DNA of 64,000 nucleotides from Conchocele bisecta (taxonomy: Eukaryota > Mollusca > Bivalvia > Lucinida > Thyasiridae): the NCBI GenBank assembly GCA_029237695.1, contig CM055272.1, forward strand, positions 11,396,042-11,460,041, given 5' to 3'. A model generated the notes under the pieces. That model saw only the letters and a list, made by a program, of their open reading frames with translations. It was not told the DNA's origin and did not search any database. Made by a program: the position numbers and the translations under genes. Shown in pieces: positions 34,410 through 45,278 of this stretch. The stretch's first letter is position 1. Every line of letters starts with the position of its first letter.

Positions 34410-34690
34410 GTATGTACACCACCATAGCTCGGCTCAGATTCGGCAAATATCCAAGGGTCTGATTTCGAATGTGCTTATTCTCATGCTCAGAATCACGCAA
34501 TTTGAGTGCTCGATGCTAAGCTGTGCTCAATCTCGGCAGATTTAATGGCCGATTTCGAAGGCGAGTTGTACTTGAAATGTCATTATACTTGGATCACATG
34601 AACAACAATCTCGAGCCGCAACACCGTTACGGCTAGTTCTATTGTAGTTCAATGAGGGATCGTAACCAGTTATCTCCCATTGAATTTATT
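34410..34690. other. Intron or 3' flank after exon 7
   Basis: CTCGGCTCAGATTCGGCAAAT and related words appear twice (34430, 34525). 34640-34690 is an inverted piece of the MITE A tail. Nothing else recognised. Confidence 0.35.
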
Positions 34691-35390
34691 TATATAAATA
34701 CGGTCCAAATTGTGTAGTTTAGGGCCTTATTGCTTGTAAAGATAGCGAATGTAGTATGTTTTTTTTTGTGAACACGAGTCGATATAGTGATTGTGACTAC
34801 TGTCTGTTTCACGAAAGCTGCCCAAATTTTACGGCTATATAGACAATTCAAAAACAATATTTGTTTCGATAATATTAAATTAAAGGAAAATTTAAGAATG
34901 AGCCTCCTTTTTATTTCGTGAAATTTGGTCAAATATTGATTTTATTGCGAAAACAAAATTTCACCATGTTAAATCCCCATAGACATCTTCACGGAGTGAA
35001 GATGTCTATGGGGATTTAACATGGGGAAATTTTTTTTGAATTTTAGAAATACTGAACCGATTTTTAAAATTTAACTTTTGTTTTCTTAGTTAGATCATAT
35101 CCAAGCTATCTAGTCAGGTTTCGGAGTCAATTTCCAAATTTTTTCGTTTTTTGACTCCTCCCACACTCCTTTACCTCTTTTTCCCCCATGTTAAGTTCCC
35201 ATAGAGAAATCAATTTTTCGTAATAAAACCAATATTTGACCGAATTTCACGAAATAAAAAGAAGGCTCATTCTTAAATTTTCCTTTAATTTAATATTATC
35301 GAAAATAATATTGTTTTTGAATTGTCTATATGGCCGTAAAATTTGGGCAGCTTTCGTGAAACAGACTGTAGGGTTGATCCCAATCATCCT
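34690..35390. mobile_element. Long inverted repeat with nested hairpin
   Basis: The arm at 34790-34945 (GAAAGCTGCCCAAATTTTAC, TCTTAAATTTTCC read inverted) faces the arm at 35220-35375 (TTCACGAAATAAAAAG, GGGCAGCTTTCGTGAAACAG). The spacer contains a further hairpin, 34965-35028, TCCCCATAGACATCTTCAC facing GTGAAGATGTCTATGGGGA. The two arms encode nearly the same peptide on opposite strands, as expected of an inverted repeat. Confidence 0.85.
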
Positions 35391-35394
35391 ACAT

Positions 35395-35610
35395 TCACAC
35401 TTATTAACGCTATTGCAATCAGTGTAGACTCTGATCAGACTGCACAGATGTGCAGTCTGATCCTGCGTCTACTCTGTTTGAAAATTTCAATTTTTGTGCT
35501 ATTCAGTCAGGAATAAACGCTGACATATAGCATAGGACCGGATCCGTTTATAAATATATTTGCAAAGGGAAATAACTACATGTAGCTACGACCCCTCATT
35601 AAATATACTT
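35395..35610. repeat. MITE family A fragment
   Basis: CAGTGTAGACTCTGATCAGA, GTGCAGTCTGATCCTGCG, then CATAGGACCGGATCC and CGACCCCTCATT, matching the copy at 318-765. A separate palindrome follows at 35640-35711 (ACCCTTTCAACACCACA facing TGTGGTGTTGAAAGGGT). Confidence 0.6.
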
Positions 35611-35710
35611 TGACCACCCATTACAAATATACACAGCGTAACCCTTTCAACACCACAGGCTCATCTGGATATTTACTGTATACTATACAGGCATGTGGTG
35701 TTGAAAGGGT

Positions 35711-35976
35711 TATAGAGAATAGTAGGTTAGTGCCGTGAATGGGAAAAAATATCTGGCAAGGCTCAGGAAACGGGATGGGCGAGGCTCTGCCGAGCACATC
35801 CCGTTTCCGTGCCGCGCCAGATATTTTTTCCCATTCACGGCACTAACCTACTATTCTATTTATCCCGTCAACACCTACAAATGGCTGTAAAATGCAAAAA
35901 TGGTATTGACTGGATATCAAAAATGTTTCACGGCACCGTGTTTCACGGCACATACGCACTGTGTTGACGGATAAAA
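35711..35976. mobile_element. Composite foldback MITE family B, copy 3
   Basis: Hairpin 35711-35858 (GAATAGTAGGTTAGTGCCG facing CGGCACTAACCTACTATTC, loop GGGCGAGGCTCTGCCGAGC) followed by the TATCCCGTCAACACC block that ends GTGTTGACGGATAAAA. Closest in structure to copy 2. Confidence 0.85.
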
Positions 35977-36323
35977 TCTGAATTCTTGTCAAATGTATAT
36001 GATATTGCCAATCATTTGATCTGTACCTATTGGATATGTCAAAGTGTGTCGTCATGTCAAATGAGTCGTCATAAGATATGCATGTACATTCAATGAGGAA
36101 TAATAAATCAAATATTAATTTGCAACAAGCTGAGAAACACTGTAGATCCCGATGAGGCAGCTCATTACCAGTGGACTCATCTGGATATACAGTGTTTGCA
36201 AATTTTGGCTTTATGGCTTCTATGGTAACAGACAGGGTTAATACGCCTTATATTTACAATAGTTCAGCATTTACCCAGTACAATTAGGTCAACATTTATA
36301 CTTTCTAAATAAACTATACTACA

Positions 36324-36540
36324 GTGGAACCTCTCTAAACCGGACACCAAGAAAACATCTATAATCTTAATTTATGAGTGTCTTGGTGATTTATCTCGGA
36401 TGATAATGTCTGTTCGTGATCGCATATAGCACACATATATGGCTCAGAATGATCAAATGCCTGATTTACAGTGAAACCTCTCTAAACCGGACACCCTGGG
36501 GACCTCCCCAGGGTGTCCGGTTTAGAGAGGTTTCGCTGTA
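36324..36540. mobile_element. TA-flanked CAGTGRAACC MITE containing a 70-bp hairpin
   Basis: Outer left end CAGTGGAACCTCTCTAAACC at 36324. A hairpin of only 70 bp (36469-36538) sits at the right end, CAGTGAAACCTCTCTAAACC facing GGTTTAGAGAGGTTTCGCTG, bordered by TA. The TIR type suggests pogo/Tigger-like mobilisation. Related copies: 42890-43098, 44082-44276, 45992-46059, 47935-48064. Confidence 0.8.
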
Positions 36541-36734
36541 TAAAATTACTTTTGGTGCGCTTACAGTATTATAAATTAGATCCTTATTTAATACAAAATG
36601 ATGTCATGACCATTACATGTAATGTTATATTGCTTACCGTTGTTTCAGGGTAAAGTTCGATAACGGACCCACAACCAGACACGGCCGGTGAGTACCGCTG
36701 GATTCATTGCTTTACGTTCATTTACTGGATCCTT

Positions 36735-36960
36735 TAAAGGTATATGCCCACGCTGTAGGCACAAATGATCTGTATGTGAATTAAATAAGTGTATAATTAT
36801 GTCACTATTCCACCAGTTGTAAAAATTACGAGTGCCCGCTATACAGATATGCAAATGAGGCATGATATATTTTAATTTAATTATTTATACTAATTAAATG
36901 CGTCACCTGAAAATAATTATTCAACAAATTATAAAGTATGATAATTGCACATCGAAAATT
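36735..36960. mobile_element. MITE family Z, left half
   Basis: Starts TTTAAAGGTATATGCCCACG, GTAGGCACAAAT, then the shared AAGTGTATAATTATGTCACT and CACCAGTTGTAAAAATTACG. It breaks off near 36960, where foldback family C begins. Confidence 0.7.
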
Positions 36961-36984
36961 ACATTGAGACTAATTGAGACACGA

Positions 36985-37345
36985 CATGTGATTTTGTACC
37001 TTGGACATCTACCAAATTCATGAAATACGTTACTTTACAAAATTTACAACATTTTCCGTAAATGGCGTCAAAGTTGATAACATTTCCCGTAAATGGCGTC
37101 AAAGTTGACAAAATTTTCCGTAAATGGCGTCAAAGTTGACAACATTTTCCGTAAATGGCGTCAAAGTTGACAACATTTTCCGTAAATGGCGTCAAAGTTG
37201 ACATTTACATGAGGGTACTCTGAAAATGTCAACTTTTGACTTTATTTATGAAGTATAATGTAAATTTTGTAAACGTATGTAATGAAATTAAGCAGATGTC
37301 CAATTAAGGTACAACATTACATGGTGATTGTGTGTCTCAGTTATG
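36985..37345. mobile_element. Foldback element family C with internal 31-bp tandem expansion
   Basis: Outer arms GTGATTTTGTACCTTGGACA and TGTCCAATTAAGGTACAACA face each other. Inside the left arm, ACATTTTCCGTAAATGGCGT with CAAAGTTGACA is repeated about five times (37040-37205, period 31, first copies slightly shorter). The copy at 4290-4605 has the unit once. Confidence 0.85.
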
Positions 37346-37379
37346 CCTGCCTGTGTCTTTATAGGGTCCAGTACTTTTC

Positions 37380-37640
37380 TTTTATCGGATATCAAGCTTT
37401 GTACTGGCCTACATGTAATACGTGTACATGCTGACTGACAACACAACGTCCTACCTTGCATTGACTAGACAACGTCCTATAACGTCCTGTCTTGCATTGA
37501 CTAGACAACGTCCTATCGTAGACAACGTCCTATCTTGCATTGACTAAACGCGTGGTACATCCGGGCCACACTGGATTCTAAACTACCTTCGCTGACGGTT
37601 AATTGGTCGAACGACGTCACATGGCGTTATTGAATGACGT
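37380..37640. repeat. Diverged relative of the 993-bp duplicated segment
   Basis: ACATGCTGACTGACAACA, CTAAACGCG...CCGGGCCACACTGG and GGTCGAACGACGTCACATGG follow the order of 40970-41100. Three short tandem copies of CTTGCATTGACTA-GACAACGTCCTA lie at 37450-37540. Confidence 0.5.
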
Positions 37641-37727
37641 CACTGTAATGATGATGCAGCACATTAAAAAGTGTACTTCTGTTCGCCCATCCTTTAGCAT
37701 AAAGTTAAACCATTATCTGATACATGT

Positions 37728-37935
37728 TGCTGTGACTGGAGAAATGGGGCTTGTGGCATTTGTGACCAGTGTAGCTCCTGATCAAATACCACACTACTGT
37801 AGCATGGTTACGATCTGTATTGCTTGTTGGAAGCATGACGGGGGTTTCATTGATGGAATGGCGAACAGTGCAGATCCTGATCAGACTGGTGGCAAAACCC
37901 ATAAGACCCATTTCTCCAGTCAGAGCCACAGATAG
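37728..37935. repeat. MITE family A copy
   Basis: GTGACTGGAGAAATGGGGCT at the left end faces CCCATTTCTCCAGTCAGAGC at the right end. Interior: GACCAGTGTAGCTCCTGATC, GATGGAATGGCGAACAGTGC. This is the copy with both ends best preserved and serves as the reference for the satellite cores. Confidence 0.8.
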
Positions 37936-38064
37936 GAAATCGTGACAGTGGTTTTGGACAGTGGTTTTTGGACATCATCAGTCTCTGCTCCGGAATAGTA
38001 GGAATCCATTGGCGAGCCGTGGTACTCGGCGTTATATCAGAATAGATATACTTGTACCATTTGC

Positions 38065-38640
38065 ATGCACAGGTTCTTGAACGGTTCGGTGTTAGATGGG
38101 TTATTTAACGAATTAAACCATGGGCTATTGCGTTTACTGGGGTGTAAAATACATTTGGTTTGTTTAAAGTGCGTGGAGTCCGAACTACTCCTCGCAAACT
38201 TTAAACAGACCAAATGTATTGACACCCCAGTAAACGCAACAGCCCATGAACTACTTTCAGTAAAAGGCCATTCATTACTATAATAAAACCATGGGCCATG
38301 GTTTTATTATAGTAATGAATGGCCTTTTACGGAAAGTAGTTCGGCATGGGAGTTTACTCGGATATAAATTGTGGACAGAGACTTGCTACGGACCAATCAA
38401 ATGTTAGGGAATTGTGTAAATATTTTTGTGGTGGAATTATTATTATATTTACGCTGCATTTTCTGATAGTTTCCCAGATGTAAATACAAATGTAACTAAA
38501 TATGGCGTTAACATTAAGAATACTCTTGTTTTACGTCATTTTGTCGCAATTCCTGGAACAGCGACGTTGCCGGTCAATAGCGTGCCGTAGTTGACAACCT
38601 CCTGGAAATTAATGACATCAAACAAACATCAACCAATCAA
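38065..38640. mobile_element. Composite foldback element family D, copy 2
   Basis: Hairpin 38115-38250 (CCATGGGCTATTGCGTTTAC facing GTAAACGCAACAGCCCATG), then a 71-bp near-perfect palindrome 38260-38330 around CCATGGGCCATGG, then CGGAAAGTAGTTCGGCATGG and the unique part with CAGCGACGTTGCCGGT. Blocks are shared with 5027-5790 in another order. Confidence 0.8.
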
Positions 38641-38778
38641 CAACATCGCGCGACGTCATGTGGCTCTAATGTATTGCATTGGGATGTAAACGCAATACGT
38701 CGAATGGGCATTTCCATTATGAATGTATGGAAGGTGTAACTATGTCGGTATATCTGGTGGTTTGATTGCATTGTTAAT

Positions 38779-39140
38779 ATAGGAATGAATGGCCTTTTTG
38801 TGGAATTTATCGGGGTATAAACTTGGAAAAGTCGCGGGAATACTGGACGAAGGCCGGAAGGCCTCGTCCAGTATTCCCGCGACTTTTCCAAGTTTATATC
38901 CCCGATAAATTCCACAAAAAGGCCATTCATTCCTTATAATTCCAGCATTTGAAATAAATTCATCAATAAAATGTGTTTATTTTCCGTTTTCTTAAGAATT
39001 ATTTTAACTTCGCCTGACGCTTACGGAAAGTAGTTCGGCATGGGAGTTTAGTGGAATATAAATTTTGGACAGAGACTTGCTACGGACCAATCAAATGTTA
39101 GGGAATTGTGTAAATATTTTTGTGCTGGAATTATCAAAAT
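38779..39140. mobile_element. Composite foldback element family D, copy 3
   Basis: Hairpin 38779-38936, nearly identical to 5027-5182, followed by the same flank (TCCAGCATTTGAAATAAATT) and CGGAAAGTAGTTCGGCATGG. A short open frame across the hairpin is shared with copy 1 and is not a gene. Confidence 0.85.
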
Positions 39141-39770
39141 ATAATTTGCGTCACCTCCCGCGATTTACACGTACAAGTACGGGTGTATGCTGACAGTATA
39201 AAATGGGTCCGAAAGTTCGGAACGGTGAATGTGTAGATAATTGACGATTTCTGTTGTGTTAGTAGTTGCACAAAACTATGTAAATTACCCCAAACCAACT
39301 AAATCCACCCAAATCTACCCAAAATTCACCAAACTACCAATATGACACTAACATACTGACCATCTGTTCAAACACATGACTGTGTTTGCACGGTGTAGGG
39401 CTGTCCGTAATGGCGGCACCCATGAGCTGTGACGTAATCAATACGCGTGCGGTTTGCCTCCTTTAAACGATCATCATGTTCTGTCCGTTAACACTACGAG
39501 TCCGACAACACAAACTTTAGCAGCATTACTTTGTCGTTAGTCGGAACATTATGTAAAGAAATTCCGAATACACGTATTCTGCATTTGGAAGCCGTGAACG
39601 TTCTCTAGATAATGTTCAGACTAATTACAAGTAATTTATGTCTGTGAAGTCATAAGTCATACGAATATATCAATTAATTTCGAAAGTGGATGTTTATCAA
39701 CTAGTATTCTCTGTGCAAATGCATTTGATTGCTAATCTTCATATGAACACATTCCCTGATCATCATTTCA
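39141..39770. other. Unrecognised sequence
   Basis: Short repeats AAATCCACCCAAATCTACCC near 39300; otherwise no recognised feature until the possible terminal exon. Confidence 0.35.
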
Positions 39771-39771
39771 G

Positions 39772-39836
39772 GTGACGACGCCATAATCGTGCAGCCATGT
39801 CACCATCAAAAAGACCGTACAATACACTATATGTAA
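39772..39836 (+). CDS. Possible terminal exon of the EB-module gene
   Basis: A good acceptor (CCCTGATCATCATTTCAG) is followed by an open stretch. Joined in phase 1 to exon 7 (T + GT) it gives a cysteine and then 20 residues (DDAIIVQPCHHQKDRT and more) to a TAA at 39834. An ATTAAA polyadenylation-like signal starts at 39851. Against it: the exon has no module-like features and lies 5.4 kb from exon 7. A rival acceptor at 36648 (CTTACCGTTGTTTCAG) would give TGG and an immediate TAA. Weak. Confidence 0.25.
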
Positions 39837-40014
39837 CCGGTGCCCGTGATTAAAACGTTACTGAGCGCGTACTCGAAATTTGATCTGAAATCCGGCAGCT
39901 TGATTGGCCGAGACTGAGCACAGCTCAACCTCGACTAATCAAGCTTCCACATTTCGCGCATGATAATGGAGTACGGGTTCAGAATGTTGTATAATCGCGG
40001 ATCCATGTCTCTAT

Positions 40015-40168
40015 CGCACCGACAAGACGCCATCTGTAGCAGGGGCGATATCGAGACGCCATCTGTAGCGGGGGCGATATCGAGAAGCCATCTGTAACTG
40101 TGGCGATACCAAGACGATATCTGTAACTGGGACGATATTGAGACGATATCTGTAACTCGGGCGATATC
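40015..40168. repeat. Minisatellite, 29-30-bp unit, five copies
   Basis: GACGCCATCTGTAGCAGGGG plus CGATATCGA and variants (GACGATATCTGTAACTSGG). Confidence 0.85.
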
Positions 40169-40606
40169 AAGTAAAATATCGTTCGGGCCAACAGTTTTGG
40201 AAATGTCACTGGCCAAGCGGGCCACTGATGTGAAATGTTTGTTGTGACGACATATAATGGAATCGAATACGGACCCATTGCCCATGCTTATACAACTTAC
40301 CGAGTACGTGCTCCGTTCTACTACTCGAAATCGCGTTACCGGAATCCCGACCGGAGACCTGGTTTGGCCCGAACGTACGTCTTTGACATTTTTGTATGTG
40401 ATAGTTATCTGGTTATACCCCTAATGTGAGTACATTGTATTACGATTATTCATAATCCTATTATTTTTAGGGGAAGGGGCCAAGTGACTTTGGTGCGATA
40501 TGGACCTGGTACCAGGTCAGGTTATTCTAATTTCATGGCTTAATATATTTTTTTTCTTTGTTCTTATTCCGTTCTGATTTTGGAATCCCCCCTCCCCCCT
40601 ATGCAT

Positions 40607-40683
40607 CAGGTTAAATACGGGATCGAACCCGTTGGCACGGCCTTAAGTGACCTTAGCTGTGGATAGGCCGGTAAACACCAATA
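40607..40683 (-). repeat. tRNA-like sequence, minus strand
   Basis: On the minus strand ACGGGTTCGATCCCGT makes a perfect T arm, with an upstream part rich in paired bases. D and anticodon arms cannot be laid out convincingly, so I list it as a relic. Confidence 0.3.
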
Positions 40684-40730
40684 AATCAATAAATTAAATC
40701 GATGTTTGATTGGCCGAGACTACGCGTCTC

Positions 40731-42700
40731 TGCCAATTAACCTGCGTGATTGTGAGTATAGAGAACGGAGTACGTGTCCATTACGATTTATCAGCACGGA
40801 CACAGGTAACCGAAATGTTTACCAGAGATCACCATTAGAAACCTGTAATTGTGTCGATGTCATACGAACGGTCGTCCAAATGAATAATGATGTCGCAGTT
40901 CATATTGCTCTTCCAATCCGTGGTCAGACTCAATAGTTTATCAGGTAACTAGCTGTGTATTGGCCGATATAGTGCTGACTGATGACATAATGTCGTATCA
41001 GGCATTGACCTGACTATCCGGGTTACAACGAATTGAAAACTAACGTTTCTTGGTCGAACAATGTCAATATGACGTTACCGAATGACGTTCAGTATAATGG
41101 CGCAACGTAATCAAGTCTGCATTCTTTTCAATACAAACAATATATTTGAGTATCGGCTATCATAAAACAGGAAACGTTACCCGAGAAATAGCATACCAGC
41201 ATAGTGTATGTTGATATCAAACTTATCAGGCTTGTCTCAGAAACGGTAAGAATCCTCGGCGAGCCTCGGAATGCCTGCACGTTTCCTAGCTTTGCTTGAT
41301 AAACTTTGTATAGAAATACACTATACTGGTATTCTCTATATACATGTCAACCAGTGAGGCGAGGAGAAATATGCACATACGTTGACTGACGAAGCCTTCA
41401 CCTGTTCGACCGTCCGTCTGACACCGACCTATCAGGTACAAAGCCCGGTTGCTCAAAACCTCTGTAAGATTTTAACGGACTGTTAAACCCTTAACATCGT
41501 CAATGATTTTACAGTCCGTTAATCATGTTTATCTAACGGAGGTGTTGGGCGTGTTGAGGATCTACTAGACCGTTATGCTAACAGGGGTTTTAAGTAATCG
41601 GGTTCTGGTAGACATTACGGATAACGTTGAATGAATAAGAGCAGGTTCCTTCAGACAGTGAACGGCTACAACCGATAGTAAAGCATCAGTTGTTTCCCTT
41701 CCACTTCATGCATGTATTTCCGATGCCAATTAACCTGCGTGATTGTGAGTATAGAGAACAGAGTACGTGTCTATTACGATTTATCAGCACGGACACAGGT
41801 AACCGAAATGTTTACTAGAGATCACCATTAGAAACCTGCGATTGTGTCGAGGTCATACGAACGGTCGTCCAAGTGAATAATGATGTCGCAGTTCATATTG
41901 CTCTTCCAATCCGTGGTCAGACTCAATAGTTTATCAGGTAACTAGCTGTGCATTGGCCGATATAGTGCTGACTGATGACATATTGTCGTATCAGGCATTG
42001 ACCTGATACGACTATCCGGGTTACAACGAATTGAAAACTGACGTTTCTTGGTCGAACAATGACAATATGACGTTACCGAATGACGTTCAGTATAATGGCG
42101 CAACAAGTCTGCAATCTTTTCAATGAAAACTTTTTTTATATTTGACCATCGGCTACCATAAAACGTTACCTGATAAATGGAATACATAGCGTCCGTTGAT
42201 TTCAAGTTCATCAGGCTTGGCTCAGAAACAGTAGGAATTCCTCTGCGAGCCTCGGAATGCCTGCACATGTCCTAGCCTCGCCTGATAAAATTTAAATAAC
42301 TGAACACTAGGCTGGTGTCTCTGTATTCATGTCAACCAGTAAGACGAGGAGAAATGTGCACATACGTTGACTGACGAAGCCTTCGCCTGTCCGACCGTCC
42401 GTTTGACACCGACCTATGAGGTACAAAGCCCAGTTGCTCAAAACCTCTGTCAGATTTTAACGGACTGTTAAATCCTTAACATCGTCAAGGATTTAACAGT
42501 CCGTTTATCTAACGGAGGTGTTGGGCGTGTTGAGGATCTACTAGACCGTTATGCTAACAGATGTTTTGAACAATCGGGTTCTGGTAGACATTGCGGATAA
42601 CGTTGACTGAATAGGAACAGGGTCCTTCAGACAGTGAACAGCTACAACCGATAGTAAAGCATCAGTTGTGTCCCTTCCACTTCATGCATATATTTCCGAT
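40731..42700. repeat. 993-bp segment in direct tandem duplication
   Basis: TGCCAATTAACCTGCGTGAT starts at 40731 and again at 41724. Both copies run through CACCATTAGAAACCTG, TTGGTCGAACAATG, AACGGACTGTTAAA and end CTTCATGCATRTATTTCCGA (41723, 42700). They differ by scattered substitutions and a few short indels. No open frame is conserved between copies, so this looks non-coding. Confidence 0.9.
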
Positions 42701-42889
42701 GTGTGAATTTAACATTAAATCTTCTATAGCAATCATTGTGGCGTCTCAAATATATTCTGTGTGACTACGGGAACACATCAAGCCAAACCACGTGTCCTAC
42801 CTTGATGAAGAAGAAACTTGAGAGACACGGATCATGTCCAGCACCATCAGTGTCTACACAATGCTTTCTTCCGATTGCTTCTCACACTA

Positions 42890-43098
42890 CAGTGAAACCT
42901 GTCTAAACCGGACACCCTGGGAAATCCCCAGGGTGTCCGGCTTAGAGAGGTTTCACTGTAAATCAGGCATTTGATCATTCTAAGCCATAGGTGTGTGCTA
43001 TGTGATCACAACAGATATTATCACCTGAAATAAATGACTCATCAATATAAGATCGCATGTGTTTTCTTGGCGTCCGGCTTAGAGAGATTCCACCGTAT
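42890..43098. mobile_element. CAGTGRAACC MITE with hairpin end, copy 2
   Basis: Hairpin 42890-42958 bordered by TA (CAGTGAAACCTGTCTAAACC facing GGCTTAGAGAGGTTTCACTG), then AAATCAGGCATTTGATCATT and a far end GCTTAGAGAGATTCCACCGT. Confidence 0.8.
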
Positions 43099-43204
43099 GT
43101 CCAAGCTGGTAACACAGGCTTCAACAAATTCACTCGTCCGCTCGTATTCACGGGTGAATTTTCGATCTGGACGAATGTTAATTTGAAGTAATAATTAACC
43201 TTAA

Positions 43205-43732
43205 TTAGCATTAAAGGTAGATGCCCACTCAGTAGGCACAAAATATTCTTTATAGGAATTAAATAAGTGTATAATTGTATCACTATACCACCAGTTCTAA
43301 AGATTACGAATCGCCGCTATACAGGTATAATCATTTAGTAATATTTATTTTACTGATAGTGACGCGCGTTCAATTTGGTATCAGGCTATTTTCATATGCA
43401 AATGAGTCCTGGTATTTTTTAATTATTTATACTAATTAAATGCGTCACCTGAACAAATAATATTTTCGACATATTATAAAGTATGATAATTGCACATCAA
43501 AACATAAATACAGAGTATAAAATAGTAATGTCCGTTAACATTTTAAGGAAACACGGTTATAGCCCCTGATATCAGTGTGGAAAGTTACGTCGGATATAAA
43601 ATGTATAATAATGCCAATCAATACGTGGGGTAATGGTGAATTAATGTTTAGTTTGCCAGAAAATGAGTCAGATGATGTCTCTGATATAAAGAATATGTTG
43701 TGCCTACTGAGTGGACATGTACCTTTAACATA
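43205..43732. mobile_element. MITE family Z, full-length copy
   Basis: Terminal inverted repeats TTAAAGGTAGATGCCCACTC and GAGTGGACATGTACCTTTAA, both continuing with AGTAGGCACAA, enclose about 530 bp with AT-rich unique sequence and no open frame of note. It is the reference for copies at 21290, 32345 and 36735; the same terminus also ends the foldback element near 46800. Confidence 0.85.
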
Positions 43733-44081
43733 TAGGACTGGATTAGTTGAATTCCAGTCTGGACTATGGAAACAATAAGAATGTGTCGAGGCCTGAAACA
43801 GTGTAGTTGTCGAGTGCGTGCATAGATCGGTTAATCTGCGGCTGCGTCTTGGATAAACCACCGATCGCCTGTCGCAGAATCTGTGTATTTACATGGCCAT
43901 TGTGCATTGCCACAAGTGGAAGTCTCGGACCTGTGACATACAAAATACATGTATTCCCATTGAAAGAAATCCCATTAACTGACATAAAAAGTGTCCTTTA
44001 AAATTATCCCATCATCCCACCACTTGGTGTTGTACTGCACACATTGCATGTTCAGTCCCTATCCCGCCAATTGCGTTTATA

Positions 44082-44276
44082 CAGTGGAACCTCGCTAAAC
44101 CGGACACCCTGGGAGGTTCCCAGGGTGTCCGGCTTAGAGAGGTTTCACTGTAAATCAGACATCTGATCATTCTGCGTCATTGTTGTGTGTTATGCGATCA
44201 CGACAGACAGTGTCGCCTGACTTAAATGACCAAGAAACACATCAAAAATGATGTCCGGTTTAGAGAGGTTCCACAG
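44082..44276. mobile_element. CAGTGRAACC MITE with hairpin end, copy 3
   Basis: Hairpin 44082-44150 (CAGTGGAACCTCGCTAAACC facing GGCTTAGAGAGGTTTCACTG), TA on both sides, followed by AAATCAGACATCTGATCATT and the far end GGTTTAGAGAGGTTCCACAG. Confidence 0.8.
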
Positions 44277-44700
44277 TATTAAGTTTCAATACATAGATTA
44301 GCCCCACTTGATCACAGGTAACAAACAAATACATCGCCTGATGATTTGTGACAGGCCAACAGAAAAGGAACCAGTTGGGTGGTGGTGGTCTAATGCAGGA
44401 AGCGTAACAATATGGCAGTTCGCAAAATACCTTAATTTGATATTATTTTCTATTTAAGTCTCATCTTAGTTGTGTATCATAAGAACAGTTTAAGTCAATA
44501 TCTTGCTTAATTTTTAAGATATAAAACCTTTTTGCAAGCTGGTATGCCTTAGCATGCAGTGTTAGACGTAAAGTTCTCAAAACGACGTGACATACCAAAA
44601 TCCTCGATTCTCCGAGCACATATGATATATATTTGGACCACTCATAGCCAATGGCTACCTCATACACTGCTAAGTCTGACTAAGTTACCATCACTATAAC
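44277..44700. other. Unrecognised sequence
   Basis: AT-rich, with a short minus-strand frame at 44461-44667 that has no motif. Confidence 0.35.
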
Positions 44701-44704
44701 ACAT

Positions 44705-45145
44705 TTTATCCCGTCAACACAGTGCGTATGTGCCGTGAAACACGGTGCCGTGAAACATTTTTGATATCCAGTCAATACAATATTTGCATTTTACAGCCAT
44801 TTGAAGGTGTTGACGGGATAAATAGAATAGTAAGTTAGTGCCGTGAATGGGAAAAAATATCTGGCGCGGCACGGAAACGGGATGTGCTCGGCAGAGCCTC
44901 GCCCATCCCGTTTTCTGAGCCTTGCCAGATATTTTTTTCCATTCACGGCACTAACCTACTATTCTCTATATATTTTCCTTATTTCTGAACCAAAGTATAT
45001 GTTGTGACCACTCATTTGAACCGTATCGGCGAGACGGTTCAAATGAGTGGTCACAACATATACTTCTGATGAGAAATAAAGAAATTCTTGAGCCTTGCCA
45101 GATATTTTTTCCCATTCACGGCACTAACCTACTATTCTCTATATA
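44705..45145. mobile_element. Composite foldback MITE family B, copy 4, inverted, with nested palindrome
   Basis: Order is reversed relative to copies 2-3: TTATCCCGTCAACACAGTGC block first, then hairpin 44822-44968. It is followed by a different palindrome, 44978-45082 (AAGTATATGTTGTGACCACT facing AGTGGTCACAACATATACTT), and then by a second right end of family B (TTGCCAGATATTTTTTCC to CCTACTATTCTC, 45092-45145). This suggests the palindrome is inserted in, or captured by, a duplicated family B end. Confidence 0.8.
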
Positions 45146-45244
45146 TCCAGTGGCGTAGCCAGAGCTGAAAAACATCGAGGCAATATCATTGGTCCGGCGA
45201 ACGAGCACTGCTCATTCGTCGACCGAGACCGGATCGAGGGACAT

Positions 45245-45278
45245 ACACGCACGCACGCACGCACACACGCACACACCG
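45245..45278. repeat. Microsatellite (ACGC/ACAC)n
   Basis: CACGCACGCACGCACGCACA and further CACACGC units. Confidence 0.9.

Noticed and set aside
36649..36689. Internal coding exon between CTTACCGTTGTTTCAG and GTGAGT
   Set aside because: Phase 1 and phase 0 joins from exon 7 both meet a stop inside it; only an unsupported phase 2 join stays open.
38637..38930. Frame conserved between 4952-5176 and 38637-38930
   Set aside because: The conserved part is a hairpin of a foldback element; identity reflects repeat copies, not a protein.
40607..40683. tRNA gene on the minus strand
   Set aside because: Only the T arm pairs well; D and anticodon arms cannot be formed convincingly.
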